The notes under the pieces: model-generated | Databases searched by the model: none | Told to the model about the DNA's origin: nothing | Seen by the model: only the letters and a program-made list of their open reading frames with translations | Part shown: in pieces, positions 25,060 through 34,509 of the stretch | Layout: each line of letters starts with the position of its first letter | Position numbering within the stretch: the stretch's first letter is position 1 | Made by a program: the position numbers and the translations under genes | Origin: Paraburkholderia nodosa DSM 21604 | Lineage (GTDB): Bacteria > Pseudomonadota > Gammaproteobacteria > Burkholderiales > Burkholderiaceae | Length of the DNA stretch: 64,000 nucleotides | Direction: 5' to 3' | Assembly (NCBI RefSeq): GCF_000519185.1 | Contig: NZ_JAFA01000002.1 | Location: 367,003 to 431,002, forward strand

Positions 25060-25482
25060 ATGGCAGAAACATGGCAATTCCAGGTCCGCATCACCGTCGT
25101 GCCCGCGTTGGCCGATGCGCTGCGGGCGAGTAGCCCCTATGAGGGTCGCGACTTGCTCGAAGCCGTCTTGCGCGAGTACAACGCCGCTTTGAAGTGCCAG
25201 TTCGACGCATTCGCCGACTATGTCGAAGAGGCGGAGCGTGCCGGGCGGGACCGCCATCCGTTGTATCAATGGACGAAAGAGACGATCGCCAATCCCGGGA
25301 AAAAGGCGAAGTACCTGACGTCATTTGCGTTGTACGTTGGCGGCGAAGAGGTCTACGACCGGGAAAGCGCCGACGGGCTGTATGCGCGGCTCTCGGCCCT
25401 CGCTGGCCGGGTGGGCATCGAAAGCGTGAACCGGTTCGATACGAACCCGGCCAACAATCCGCAGCCTCCCGTGCGCCAGTGA
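25060..25482 (+). CDS. Hypothetical protein
   Basis: 140 residues, family not recognised. The start is well supported: CAGGAGGCAACC directly precedes ATG. The protein is soluble, rich in charged residues, with a helical N-terminal half (VPALADALRASSPYEGRDLL and EYNAALKCQFDAFADYVEEA) and no signal peptide or membrane segment. The C-terminal ten residues are low-complexity (NPANNPQPPVRQ). It is divergent from the Old Yellow Enzyme gene and convergent with a porin gene. Confidence 0.65.
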   Translation: MAETWQFQVRITVVPALADALRASSPYEGRDLLEAVLREYNAALKCQFDAFADYVEEAERAGRDRHPLYQWTKETIANPGKKAKYLTSFALYVGGEEVYDRESADGLYARLSALAGRVGIESVNRFDTNPANNPQPPVRQ

Positions 25483-25557
25483 GACAGACACCGGTTCTGC
25501 CGCATCGCATCATCGTGATGGGCTACCCAGGGGCTTCGCACTTGCGCCAGGTAGCAC

Positions 25558-26628
25558 TCAGAACCGATGCTGAACGCCGGCCGTCATCCCTGTTTGCGTG
25601 TCGGCCGCACCGACGAGGTCGCGCGACAAGCCCACCTTCTGACCGTGCTGAGCCATCGCATATCCGCCGGAGACATAGAGCAGCGTCCGTTTGGAAAGCG
25701 AGTATTGCCCGCGCAGCGAGAACAGCGTCGGATCGGCGTCGCTCGCTCCTTTGATGTTCTGATGATAGATCGCGCCGAGCAGCGTGAAGTACGGGTTGAA
25801 ATCGTACGAGCCGCCGATCCAGTACATATCGCTTTGCAGCGTTGCCGCCGCAGTCCTCAATGTCTTGCGATAGTTCCGGTAACCGGCCATCGCCTTCGCC
25901 GCGCCGAAGTCGTATGAAAGACCAGCGTGGATGCCCTGAATGTAGCGGGTCTGATCGACGGGCGTGACACTGTCCGCCGCGCCGTTTTGTCGATCGTAGG
26001 TGACCACGGCAGCGAACGGACCGCCGGCGTAGCCGAGCGCGAAGTCGTATTTCGAACTCGTCTTCATGCTCCCCGGCACATTGCCGAACCCATACAGCGC
26101 GCCCAGCTTGATGCCGGAGAATTCGCCGTCGTAGCGCACGGCGTTGGCCGAGCGGGTGAACAGACCGTCTTTGCGGCCGCCCGTCGCGCTCGATGATGTC
26201 GCCCATGAATAGTTCGGCGCATAGCCCATCGGGTCGAACGGCAGCATGTAGTCGTACGTCACCGTGAAGGTGCGCCCGAGCGTCAACTGCCCGAAACGAT
26301 TTTTCAGCCCGACCGTAGCGCGCCGGTCGAAGATGGCGCCGGGGCCGTCGTCGAAGGTGCCGTTCGCGATGTTGATGCCGCTTTCGAGCTGGAATACCGC
26401 CTTCAGCCCGCCACCCAGGTCCTCGACGCCGCGCAGACCCCAGCGCGACGTATTCTTGCCGCCCGAAACGAGCCGTGCAGAACCACCGTTTGCGCTGGTG
26501 TGATTCGCGTATTCGACGCCCGCATCGACGATCCCATAGAGGGTGACCGTTGATTGCGCCTGCGCGACGGCGGCGATGCCCGCGCATGATAGACCCAACA
26601 TGGTTGTTCTTGTGATAGGCGACTTCAT
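25558..26628 (-). CDS. Gram-negative porin (OmpC-type)
   Basis: 356 residues with signal peptide MKSPITRTTMLGLSCAGIAA then VAQAQ, first strand STVTLYGIVDAGVEYANHTS, and C-terminal TAGVQHRF ending in Phe, all typical of Burkholderia trimeric porins. It lies 97 bases downstream of the ABC transporter ATPase gene in the same direction and may supply the outer-membrane channel for the importer's substrate. It is a different sequence type from the porin at 11.9 kb. Confidence 0.9.
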   Translation of the reverse strand: MKSPITRTTMLGLSCAGIAAVAQAQSTVTLYGIVDAGVEYANHTSANGGSARLVSGGKNTSRWGLRGVEDLGGGLKAVFQLESGINIANGTFDDGPGAIFDRRATVGLKNRFGQLTLGRTFTVTYDYMLPFDPMGYAPNYSWATSSSATGGRKDGLFTRSANAVRYDGEFSGIKLGALYGFGNVPGSMKTSSKYDFALGYAGGPFAAVVTYDRQNGAADSVTPVDQTRYIQGIHAGLSYDFGAAKAMAGYRNYRKTLRTAAATLQSDMYWIGGSYDFNPYFTLLGAIYHQNIKGASDADPTLFSLRGQYSLSKRTLLYVSGGYAMAQHGQKVGLSRDLVGAADTQTGMTAGVQHRF

Positions 26629-26725
26629 TGTCTACTCCCAGTTTCTGCGTTGGATTCCGGTGGCGGCATGCGCCAACCCACGGTTACTGCGGCTGCAAAC
26701 AAGCCTGAATCGCACGAGCCCCTTG

Positions 26726-27793
26726 TCAGCCCGCCTGGGCAAAGGCCCAGCAGTTGTTCGCCGGCAGTTCGAGCCAGTGCTCGCCGGCGGCGCGCGGCTG
26801 CACGCCGAAGGCACGCAAGCGCAGTTCGCCGCAATGGAACAGGTATTCCCAGCGATCGCCGAGAAACATCGACGTGACGAGTTCGGCGCGCAAGCGGTTC
26901 TGCCCGGGACCATCGACAACCTGAAGACGCTCGAGCCGGATCACCGCTTCGACTGCCTGACCGGGCGTAAGCGCTTCGCGCGCGGATGCCCGCAACGTCC
27001 AGCCCGCGCCGCTCAATACAACATGGCTCGGTTCGACAGCGCAGACGCGACCTTCGAAGCGATTGTTGCTACCCATGAAATCGGCGGCGTACAGCGTGCG
27101 GGGCGAATCGTAGAGGTCTGCCGGCGAGTCTTCCTGTTCGATGCGACCGTTGCGTAGCAGCAGGATGCGATCGGACATCGCCATGGCTTCGGTCTGGTCG
27201 TGGGTCACGCATAGCGCCGAGAGGCCGAGCGTGACGATCAGCTCGCGCAGCCATGCGCGAGCTTCCTCACGAAGCTTCGCGTCGAGGTTCGAAAGCGGTT
27301 CGTCGAGCAGAATCACCGGCGGGTTGTACACGAGCGCCCTCGCGATGGCGACGCGCTGCTGCTGCCCACCCGAGAGCTGATGGGGATAGCGCGCCGCGAG
27401 AGCACCGAGGCCGAGTTGATCGAGCGCGGCCTGAACCCGACGCTTGCGCTCCGGGACCGACACGCGACGCAGCTTGAGCCCATAGCCGACGTTTTCGGCC
27501 ACGGTGCGGTGCGGCCACAGAGCGTAGGACTGGAACACGAGACCGAGCGAGCGCTGCTCGACGGGCAGATCGATGCGGGCCGCGCCGTCGAAGAAGACGC
27601 GTTCGTCCAGCTGGATGCGACCTGATGAGGGCTGTTCGAGACCGGCCACCGCACGCAGCAGCGTGGTTTTGCCGCTGCCCGATGCGCCGAGCAGACATAC
27701 GACTTCACCCGCCTTCAGTTCGAACGAGACGCCCTCGAGGATCGGATGCGCGCCGTAACTCAGATGGAGGTCGTTGACCGAGAGCTTATCCAT
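26726..27793 (-). CDS. ABC transporter ATP-binding protein (PotA/FbpC type)
   Basis: 355 residues. Walker A GASGSGKTT at about 36-44, signature LSGGQQQRVAIARAL near 138, Walker B PVILLDEPLSNLD, and H-loop CVTHDQTEAM. A C-terminal TOBE-like region (about 260-350) is present. It energises an importer of the iron/polyamine/aminoethylphosphonate type. Its start overlaps the permease stop by eight bases, so translation is coupled. Substrate specificity lies in the binding protein and is unknown. Confidence 0.9.
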   Translation of the reverse strand: MDKLSVNDLHLSYGAHPILEGVSFELKAGEVVCLLGASGSGKTTLLRAVAGLEQPSSGRIQLDERVFFDGAARIDLPVEQRSLGLVFQSYALWPHRTVAENVGYGLKLRRVSVPERKRRVQAALDQLGLGALAARYPHQLSGGQQQRVAIARALVYNPPVILLDEPLSNLDAKLREEARAWLRELIVTLGLSALCVTHDQTEAMAMSDRILLLRNGRIEQEDSPADLYDSPRTLYAADFMGSNNRFEGRVCAVEPSHVVLSGAGWTLRASAREALTPGQAVEAVIRLERLQVVDGPGQNRLRAELVTSMFLGDRWEYLFHCGELRLRAFGVQPRAAGEHWLELPANNCWAFAQAG

Positions 27794-29555
27794 GCAATTT
27801 CACTCCGAAGCGCAAGGCCACGGCGAGACCGGCGCCGACCATTGCGATGTTGATGACGGAAAGGGCAGCGACTTGATCGACAGACCCTGCTGCCCACAGT
27901 GAGACGAGCAGCGCGCCGATGACCTCGGTGCCGGGGGAAAGCAGGTAGACGGCGGTCGAATACTCGCGCTCGAAGATCATGAAAATGAGTAGCCACGCGG
28001 CGAGCAGTCCGAAGCGCACCAGCGGCAGCGTGACGTCGAGGCTGACGCGCGCCCGTGTGCCGCCGACGCTGCGTCCGGCCTCTTCGAGCTCGGGGCCGAC
28101 CTGCAGCAGCGCGCTCTGGATCAGGCGCATGCCATAGGCGAGCCACACAACGGTGTAGGCCACCCAGATGCTCCACATCGAGTTCTTGAGTTCCTTGAGG
28201 CCCGGGACGAAGAGGAAGACCCACAGGAACGCCAGTCCGGCGAGCAGGCCTGGCACGGCGCGCGGCAGCAGCACGATGTAATCGAGCAGGCGGGCGGCCC
28301 AGTCATGCTGGCGATGGCCCGCGAAGGCGACCAGCGTGTAGAACCCTACCGCGAGCGCGCCGCCCAGCACGCCGATGCCGAAGGTGTTGAAAATGGCCCG
28401 CACCAGATTGCTGTGCTCGAACAGTTCGGAGAAGTTCGCGAGAGTCAACGTCTCGGCGAGGTCCACGCCTTCGCCCCAGTGAGTGACGAATGCTCGCAGC
28501 ACGATGCCGGAAAGCGGCACGAAGATCGTGAGCAGCAACCAGAGCGCGACGACGGCGAGCGCGACCCAACGCCATGTACCGAGTGCCAGCACGGTCTGCC
28601 GCGTGGCTTTGCCCTTGAGAGTGACGAAGCGATTGGCGCTCTTGAGCAGATGCCGTTGCAGCAGCACGAGCGGAAAGGTCACGGCGATGATGCACACGGC
28701 GACCGCGGCCATCAGGTGATACGAGGGCACGCCGAGCTTGTTGGTGAGCTTGTAAAGGTAAGTGGCCAGCACGAGATGCCCTTCGGGGTCACCGAGGACG
28801 AGTGGCAGACCGAACACCTCGAAGCCGAGGAAAAACACCAGTACGCCGGCAAAGAGCAGCGCGGGCATGCTCATGGGGAGGCTCACGTCGAGGGCCACGC
28901 GCAGCGGCCGGGCGCCCGATACGCGCGCGGACTCCTCGACGTCGGAGCCAAGGTTGCGCAAGGCCGCCGCGGCATAAAGATAGACATGCGGCACGTGCGT
29001 CAACCCGACGATCACGGTGATCGCGAAGACCGAATACACGTTCCAGGGCGTGCCCTCCATGCCGGTCAACTGCTTCCACCAGATCGAGTAGAAGCCGGCT
29101 GGGCCTGCGGCGATCACGTAACCGAAGGCGAGCACCATCGGCGAAACGAAGATGGGCGTGAGCAGGACCGGTTCGAGCCAGCGGCGTCCTGCCAGATCGG
29201 TGCGCACCATCAGGAAGGCCAGGATGCCGCCGAGCGGAATGGAGATGAACAGCATGCCGCTCGCGATCGTGAAGGAGTTGCCCGCGGCCGACCAGAAATC
29301 GGGGTCGGTAAAGATGAACGCGAAGCCGGCCAGGCCGAAGGTGCGGCTCGCGTCAAAGAAGGGGGCGCTCAACAGACTCTGGAACACGATGAGCGCAACC
29401 GGTAGCGCGACAGCGACGGTCAGTACCGCGATGACGAGCCAGCGTAGCAAGCCAGCCAGGGGGCGCAGCGGCCCCTCGGGCAGCGCCGGAATATCGCTCT
29501 TCTCCCTGGCATGGAGCGGCACCGCGGCCGGGATGGGCGCGCGTCGTGAAAGCAT
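27786..29555 (-). CDS. ABC transporter permease, fused two-copy type (FbpB-like)
   Basis: 589 residues with about 12 membrane segments arranged as two homologous permease halves. EAA-type loops are seen as EESARVSGARPLRVALDVSL and EEAGRSVGGTRARVSLDVTL, each contacting the ATPase. This single-chain double permease is typical of Fe3+ and 2-aminoethylphosphonate importers. The start is the ATG at 29553-29555 with GGAGGACC upstream. It sits between the binding protein and ATPase genes in one operon. Confidence 0.9.
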   Translation of the reverse strand: MLSRRAPIPAAVPLHAREKSDIPALPEGPLRPLAGLLRWLVIAVLTVAVALPVALIVFQSLLSAPFFDASRTFGLAGFAFIFTDPDFWSAAGNSFTIASGMLFISIPLGGILAFLMVRTDLAGRRWLEPVLLTPIFVSPMVLAFGYVIAAGPAGFYSIWWKQLTGMEGTPWNVYSVFAITVIVGLTHVPHVYLYAAAALRNLGSDVEESARVSGARPLRVALDVSLPMSMPALLFAGVLVFFLGFEVFGLPLVLGDPEGHLVLATYLYKLTNKLGVPSYHLMAAVAVCIIAVTFPLVLLQRHLLKSANRFVTLKGKATRQTVLALGTWRWVALAVVALWLLLTIFVPLSGIVLRAFVTHWGEGVDLAETLTLANFSELFEHSNLVRAIFNTFGIGVLGGALAVGFYTLVAFAGHRQHDWAARLLDYIVLLPRAVPGLLAGLAFLWVFLFVPGLKELKNSMWSIWVAYTVVWLAYGMRLIQSALLQVGPELEEAGRSVGGTRARVSLDVTLPLVRFGLLAAWLLIFMIFEREYSTAVYLLSPGTEVIGALLVSLWAAGSVDQVAALSVINIAMVGAGLAVALRFGVKLHG

Positions 29556-29658
29556 GAGGGTCCTCCTGCGGCACGCGGCCGCATATCGAAAAGGGAAACA
29601 GGGAGAGCGCACCGTGAAGCGCCCGGCGCTTCACGGCGTTCGCCGTGTCAGGCGTGCG

Positions 29659-30753
29659 CTAGCGCTTGATCGACTGTTGCCATTGCCTGAGAAATTCGAG
29701 GCGCTTGGCCTGGTCGAGATAGACGAGCAAGCCGGAACCGACCGGAATCGGCTTAAGCGAATCGCCGAGCTGTTCGGTCAAGCCGGCCATCGAAGTCTCG
29801 CCGGTCACGTCGGCGCGGATCGAGAAGAGGTTCGCTTCGTTCGCGATCAACGTTTGACCGCGCTTCGAGAGCACGTAGTCGACCCACAGACGCGCTGCAT
29901 TGGGGTTCTGGGCCTTCTTCGAAATGGTGAGCAGGCGGCTGACCACCTGCGTGTAATCCTTCGGGTAGACATAGCCGATGGATGGATCTTTTTTGGCCTT
30001 GCTATACGCATAGGATCCCAAAATATTGTAGCCAAGCAGATTTTCGCCGGAGGAGATGCGCTCCATCATGGCGCCGGTACTCGACTGCAGCTTCGGACCG
30101 GTCGCGCCGATTGCCCGCACGAGTGCCCACGTGACCTGAGGGTTCACGCGTGCATCCTGGGTCAGATAGTTGAAGCCGGTACCCGATTTCTCGATGTCAT
30201 ACGTGGTGACCTTGCCCTGGTAGCGTGCCGGCTGGGTCTGTAACAGCTTGATCAGGTCGGCGCGCGTCTGCGGTACCTCGCCTGCCGGCATCAGGCGTTT
30301 GTTGTAGACGATCGCGAGGGGCTCGAAGGTCGTGCCCCAGGCCTGCTTCTGATATTGCGACCACGCCGGCAGATGCGGGGTCTCAGGCGACTCGTAGGTC
30401 GCCATCAGACCGTCGTTGACGAGCTTGATCTGCAGGTCCATGGCCGAGCTCCAGAGCACGTCGGCGCTCGTGCTGCTCGCGGCGTTCTCGCTGATGAAGC
30501 GGTTGTAGAGCTCGGTGCTGTTCATGTCGTTGTATTCGATTTTCACGCCATACAGGCTTTCGAAGTCCTTGATGAGGGGCTTCGCGATGGCGGCATCCGT
30601 CGCGGCGTAGATGATCAGTTTTCCTTCTTTTTTTGCGCCTTCCACCGAGGCTTGATAGTGGCTCGGGTATCCGGCAGGAACCTGCGCCCAGACCGGGCTG
30701 ACGGTGAGTGCAAGAGCGAGCGTAGCGGCACAGCGTTTGAATGACATCGGCAT
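29659..30753 (-). CDS. ABC transporter periplasmic substrate-binding protein
   Basis: 364 residues with a signal peptide (CAATLALALTVSPVWAQ) and a family-1/iron-type solute-binding fold (EGKLIIYAATDAAIAKPLIK, then DVLWSSAMD and YNILGSYAYSKAKKDPSIG). The start is the ATG at 30751-30753, with GGAGGAAG seven bases away. It heads the ABC operon and is divergent from a TctDE-like two-component system. Proteins of this branch bind ferric iron, phosphonates or carboxylates, and the ligand cannot be read from sequence alone. Confidence 0.88.
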   Translation of the reverse strand: MPMSFKRCAATLALALTVSPVWAQVPAGYPSHYQASVEGAKKEGKLIIYAATDAAIAKPLIKDFESLYGVKIEYNDMNSTELYNRFISENAASSTSADVLWSSAMDLQIKLVNDGLMATYESPETPHLPAWSQYQKQAWGTTFEPLAIVYNKRLMPAGEVPQTRADLIKLLQTQPARYQGKVTTYDIEKSGTGFNYLTQDARVNPQVTWALVRAIGATGPKLQSSTGAMMERISSGENLLGYNILGSYAYSKAKKDPSIGYVYPKDYTQVVSRLLTISKKAQNPNAARLWVDYVLSKRGQTLIANEANLFSIRADVTGETSMAGLTEQLGDSLKPIPVGSGLLVYLDQAKRLEFLRQWQQSIKR

Positions 30754-30812
30754 GTCTTCCTCCAGGTCAAGACGGGCTTTTATCTTGTGTTGGCGAATGG
30801 TAAGGTTCAAAT

Positions 30813-30829
30813 GCTTTCTGTACGCTTTC
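30813..30829. promoter_or_regulatory. Candidate response-regulator binding repeat
   Basis: GCTTTC occurs at 30813-30818 and 30824-30829, a direct repeat with an 11-base period. This is the spacing expected for an OmpR-family dimer. It lies in the 139-base gap between the binding protein gene and the response regulator gene. Confidence 0.4.
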
Positions 30830-30892
30830 AGCCATGGCGAAAACTGGAAGGAAAACGAATGATTTATCTCATGGATTTCCCTGGGGGCGGCG

Positions 30893-31576
30893 ATGCGTGT
30901 TTTGCTTGTTGAAGACAATCCGATCCTGTCCCGTTCACTGACCGATGCGCTCTCCAGCGCGCATCTGACGGTCGACTGCATGCATGACGGCGAGTCCGCC
31001 GATCACGTGCTGCGCACCCAGGACTACGCGCTCGTGATCCTCGACCTCGGGTTGCCCAAGCTCGACGGTCTGGAAGTGCTGCGCCGGCTGCGCGCGCGCC
31101 GCAACACGGTACCGGTGCTGATTCTGACCGCGCACGGATCGGTGGAGGATCGCGTGAGGGGACTCGATTTCGGCGCCGACGACTATCTGGCCAAGCCCTT
31201 CGAGCTGAGCGAACTGGAGGCACGTACGCGTGCGCTGATACGACGCAGCCAGGGGCAGGACTGTCTGCGCGTGGCCTGCGCAACACTCGTCTACGACGCC
31301 GCCGACCGCGGCTTCAGTCTCGAAGGCGAGCCGCTCCCTCTCCCGCCGCGCGAGCGCGCGGTGCTCGAAGTGTTGATCCTGCGCAATGGCCGGGCAATCA
31401 ACAAGGAGACGCTGTCGGAGAAGATCTTCGGCATTGACGAATCGGTGAATGCCGAGGCAATCGAAATCTATGTGCATCGGCTGAGAAAAAAGCTCGAAGG
31501 CAGTGCCGTGGCGATCGTGACGCTGCGCGGGCTCGGCTATCTGCTCGAAGCGAGGCAGGCATGCACGCCCGCCTGA
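30893..31576 (+). CDS. Response regulator, OmpR family (TctD-like)
   Basis: 227 residues. Receiver domain 1-120 with acidic pocket Glu7/Asp8, phospho-acceptor Asp51 in VILDLGLPKLDG and Lys in DYLAKPFEL. Winged-helix output domain about 130-222 (NAEAIEIYVHRLRKKL, TLRGLGYLLEA). It overlaps the sensor kinase start by 16 bases. Divergent from the ABC importer operon, which is its likely target, as TctD controls tricarboxylate uptake genes. Confidence 0.92.
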   Translation: MRVLLVEDNPILSRSLTDALSSAHLTVDCMHDGESADHVLRTQDYALVILDLGLPKLDGLEVLRRLRARRNTVPVLILTAHGSVEDRVRGLDFGADDYLAKPFELSELEARTRALIRRSQGQDCLRVACATLVYDAADRGFSLEGEPLPLPPRERAVLEVLILRNGRAINKETLSEKIFGIDESVNAEAIEIYVHRLRKKLEGSAVAIVTLRGLGYLLEARQACTPA

Positions 31577-33045
31577 GGGCACCCGATCTGCGTATGCGGA
31601 TGTCGCTGTGGCTGCTGCTGCCGCTGCTTGGCCTGCTCGCGCTGGATGCGTGGCTCACCTATCAGCGCGCAATGCAGTCGGCCCATGCCGCGTTCGACCG
31701 CACGCTCGAGTTTTCGCTGCGTTCGATCCGCGAGGGGGTGCACCTGCGCGAGGGGCGGGTCCATGTCGATCTGCCTTATCTCGCGCTAGAGATGTTCGAA
31801 TCCAGCAACGACAGCAAGATCTACTACCTGATTCGCGAAGAGGCGGGTCAGGACGCACGGCCTGTCACCGGCTACGCAGACTTGCCGCAGCCTGCGGGGC
31901 ACCGTCTCGATCCTTTCGCGACACACTTCTACGACACGATCTATCGGGGCGTGCCCTTGCGCATGGCCTTACTGCGTTTGCCCATTCACGACGTGCCCGC
32001 CGCGCAGACGCGCATGGTCCAGATCATGGTTGGCGAAACCATCGAACCACGTCAGGCGCTGGCGCAGCAGATCCTGATCGGTTCGCTGCTTCAGGAGGGG
32101 CTGCTGGTCGTGCTCGCGCTCGGTATCGTCTGGCTCGGCGTCGGGCGAGGCCTGCGTCCGCTCAACCGCCTTTCGGCAAAGGTCGCGGCGCGCAGCGAGG
32201 ACGACGCCGCGCCACTGGCGGCTTCGGGCCTGCCACGCGAGGTCATGCCGCTTGTCGAGGCGATCAATCAGTACATCTCGCGCTCGCGGCGCATGCAGGA
32301 ATCGCGTCGGCGGTTTTTTGCCGATGCCGCGCATCAGTTGAAGACCCCGTTGGCGGTGATTCAGGCGGAAGCGGAACTGGCTCAGCGCGGCAACCTCGAC
32401 GCCAGCACCGGCCTGCATCTGCGGCGCCTGAACCGGGCGGTACGCCAGGCGGTGCGGGCGGTGCAGCAGTTGCTTTCGCTCTCGCGGCTCGATGCCGGCT
32501 GCGATCAGGCGGCGAAGCGGGCACCGATGCTGCTGCACAAGATCGCGCGCAGCGTTACGCTCGACTGGTCACCGGTGGCGCGATCACGCGGCATCGATCT
32601 CGGTTTCGACCAGCAGGACGCGGTCGAACTGGTGGGTCACGGGGACCTGTTGAAGGAGCTGATCGGCAACCTGATCGACAATGCGATCCGTTATTCGGCA
32701 GACGGCGCGGTCATCACGGTGCGTGTGGGGCGGCGCCATACCTGTGCCGTGCTCGAGGTCACCGACAACGGGCCGGGCATCGCCCGGCACGAGCGCGAAG
32801 TCGTGTTCGAACGCTTCTACCGCTGCGAATCGACGCAGAACGTAGAAGGCAACGGGCTGGGGCTCGCGATCGTCGCGGAGATCGCGCGCGTGCACGAGGC
32901 ACGCGTTACACTCGACGAAGCGCCCGGCGGAGGTCTCGCAGTCAGTGTCGCGTTCCCGGCTGGAGCGCCCATTGCACCGGGCACGACCGCGAGCGCGACC
33001 ACTGCCGCGCCCGCACAACGGGCACCCAGGCAGGGAGTTTCATGA
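31561..33045 (+). CDS. Sensor histidine kinase (TctE-like)
   Basis: 494 residues. An N-terminal membrane segment (about 15-33), a periplasmic sensor region of ~140 residues, a second membrane segment (near 175-195), then a HisKA domain with AAHQLKTPLAVIQAEAELAQ (phospho-His). The ATPase domain has N box LIGNLIDNAIRYS, G1 VTDNGPGIA and G2 GNGLGLAIV. The C-terminus is Ala/Thr-rich. It partners the upstream regulator and probably senses the substrate of the divergent ABC importer or its bound binding protein. Confidence 0.92.
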   Translation: MHARLRAPDLRMRMSLWLLLPLLGLLALDAWLTYQRAMQSAHAAFDRTLEFSLRSIREGVHLREGRVHVDLPYLALEMFESSNDSKIYYLIREEAGQDARPVTGYADLPQPAGHRLDPFATHFYDTIYRGVPLRMALLRLPIHDVPAAQTRMVQIMVGETIEPRQALAQQILIGSLLQEGLLVVLALGIVWLGVGRGLRPLNRLSAKVAARSEDDAAPLAASGLPREVMPLVEAINQYISRSRRMQESRRRFFADAAHQLKTPLAVIQAEAELAQRGNLDASTGLHLRRLNRAVRQAVRAVQQLLSLSRLDAGCDQAAKRAPMLLHKIARSVTLDWSPVARSRGIDLGFDQQDAVELVGHGDLLKELIGNLIDNAIRYSADGAVITVRVGRRHTCAVLEVTDNGPGIARHEREVVFERFYRCESTQNVEGNGLGLAIVAEIARVHEARVTLDEAPGGGLAVSVAFPAGAPIAPGTTASATTAAPAQRAPRQGVS

Positions 33046-33254
33046 AACAGGCGATTCAACATGGCGGCGCCTGCGCCAGTCGATATTTGCTGCTCCGCAA
33101 AAAAGAGTGCGCGCGCTAACATTGCCGCGAACGGGCAATGAGCGTGATCTAATACCCGCGCAACATTGCGAACAGCCTTGTCGCCGCAATGGCAGACGGC
33201 TTTGGTTAGAATCGGTTGTCGATTCGACTATTCATTTTCTTATCGGAGGCGAGC

Positions 33255-34382
33255 GTGCCAGGTTTACTTCCCAATGTCGACCGCGAGGGGCTCCTCGAAT
33301 ATTCAGTGGTTTACACCGACCGCTCGATCAATCACATGTCGCAGCTCTTTCAGGGCGTCATGCGAGATATCTCAAGCTCCCTGAAAAAAGTCTACAACGC
33401 GAAGTCGGTCGTTGTCGTCCCGGGCAGCGGGACCTTCGGCATGGAAGCCGTTGCCAGGCGGTTCGCGACGAACAAGAAGTGCCTCGTCATTCGCAACGGC
33501 TGGTTCAGTTTCCGCTGGTCGCAGATTTTCGACATGGGCAGCATTCCCTCTGAATCGATCGTGCTGAAGGCGCGTCCGGTCGAACAGGGAAGGCAGGCCG
33601 CCTACGCACCGCCGCCGGTCGAAGAAGTCGTCGCGGCGATCAGGGAGAACAAGCCCGATCTGGTCTTTGCGCCGCATGTCGAAACCGCATCCGGAATGAT
33701 GCTGCCCGATGCGTATTTGCGCGCGGTGGCCGATGCCGTGCATGCCGTAGGCGGCATGTTCGTACTCGACTGCATCGCCTCCGGTACGGTCTGGGTCAAC
33801 ATGGAGAAAAGCGGCGTCGATATCCTGATCAGCGCACCGCAAAAGGGTTGGAGCGCTTCACCCTGCTGCGCGCTCGTCATGCTCAACCCGCTCGCCCGCG
33901 AACGAATCGACGCCACGACCAGCACCAGCTTCGCCTGCGATCTTCGCAAGTGGCTGCAGATCATGGAAGCCTACGAGAGCGGTGGATTCGCTTACCACGC
34001 AACCATGCCCACGGACAGTCTCGCGACGCTGCGCGACGTGATCAAGGAAACCGAAGCATACGGCTTCGACAAGGTAATGGCGGAGCAACTCGAACTCGGC
34101 AAGCGCATTCGTTCGCTGCTGGTTAGCAAGGGCTTCCGAAGCGTGGCGGCCGAAGGCTTCGAGGCGCCCGGCGTCGTGGTCAGCTACTCGGACGACGACG
34201 GCATACGATCCGGCAAGAAGTTCGCCGACGCCGGCCTGCAGATCGCGGCCGGTGTTCCCCTGCAATGCGACGAGCCTGAAGACTTCAAGACCTTCCGCAT
34301 TGGATTGTTCGGCCTCGAAAAACTGCATGACATCGAAGGCGCGGTCGCAAGGTTCGCGAAGGCGTTGGACCGGATTCTTTAA
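33255..34382 (+). CDS. Class V aminotransferase (PLP-dependent)
   Basis: 375 residues, GTG start at 33255 with GGAGGCGAGC just upstream. Class V fold as in serine- or alanine-glyoxylate and aminoethylphosphonate-pyruvate transaminases: GSGTFGMEAVARRF near residue 58, HVETASGM, the Asp of FVLDCIASG, and the Schiff-base Lys in ISAPQKGWSASP. The amino donor cannot be fixed. Its proximity to an importer of the phosphonate/iron type and its regulators suggests it may act on the imported compound; that link is inference. Confidence 0.85.
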   Translation: MPGLLPNVDREGLLEYSVVYTDRSINHMSQLFQGVMRDISSSLKKVYNAKSVVVVPGSGTFGMEAVARRFATNKKCLVIRNGWFSFRWSQIFDMGSIPSESIVLKARPVEQGRQAAYAPPPVEEVVAAIRENKPDLVFAPHVETASGMMLPDAYLRAVADAVHAVGGMFVLDCIASGTVWVNMEKSGVDILISAPQKGWSASPCCALVMLNPLARERIDATTSTSFACDLRKWLQIMEAYESGGFAYHATMPTDSLATLRDVIKETEAYGFDKVMAEQLELGKRIRSLLVSKGFRSVAAEGFEAPGVVVSYSDDDGIRSGKKFADAGLQIAAGVPLQCDEPEDFKTFRIGLFGLEKLHDIEGAVARFAKALDRIL

Positions 34383-34434
34383 CCCGCTTTTCCTCGGGGC
34401 CCGCGACGCGCTTCCTTAGGTCATCGCGAAACAA

Positions 34435-34459
34435 AACGAGCGCCTTTGCGGCGCTCGTT
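34435..34459. terminator. Terminator between aminotransferase and galC, probably bidirectional
   Basis: A perfect 10-base stem AACGAGCGCC / GGCGCTCGTT (34435-34444, 34450-34459) with loop TTTGC. On the minus strand it is followed by TTTTGTTT, ending the galBC operon; on the plus strand it lies 53 bases after the aminotransferase stop. Confidence 0.75.
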
Positions 34460-34509
34460 GTCGTTCTTGCTGCGGTGCGCTTCGTGTAAAGCCATCGAAC
34501 GTTGCAGAC

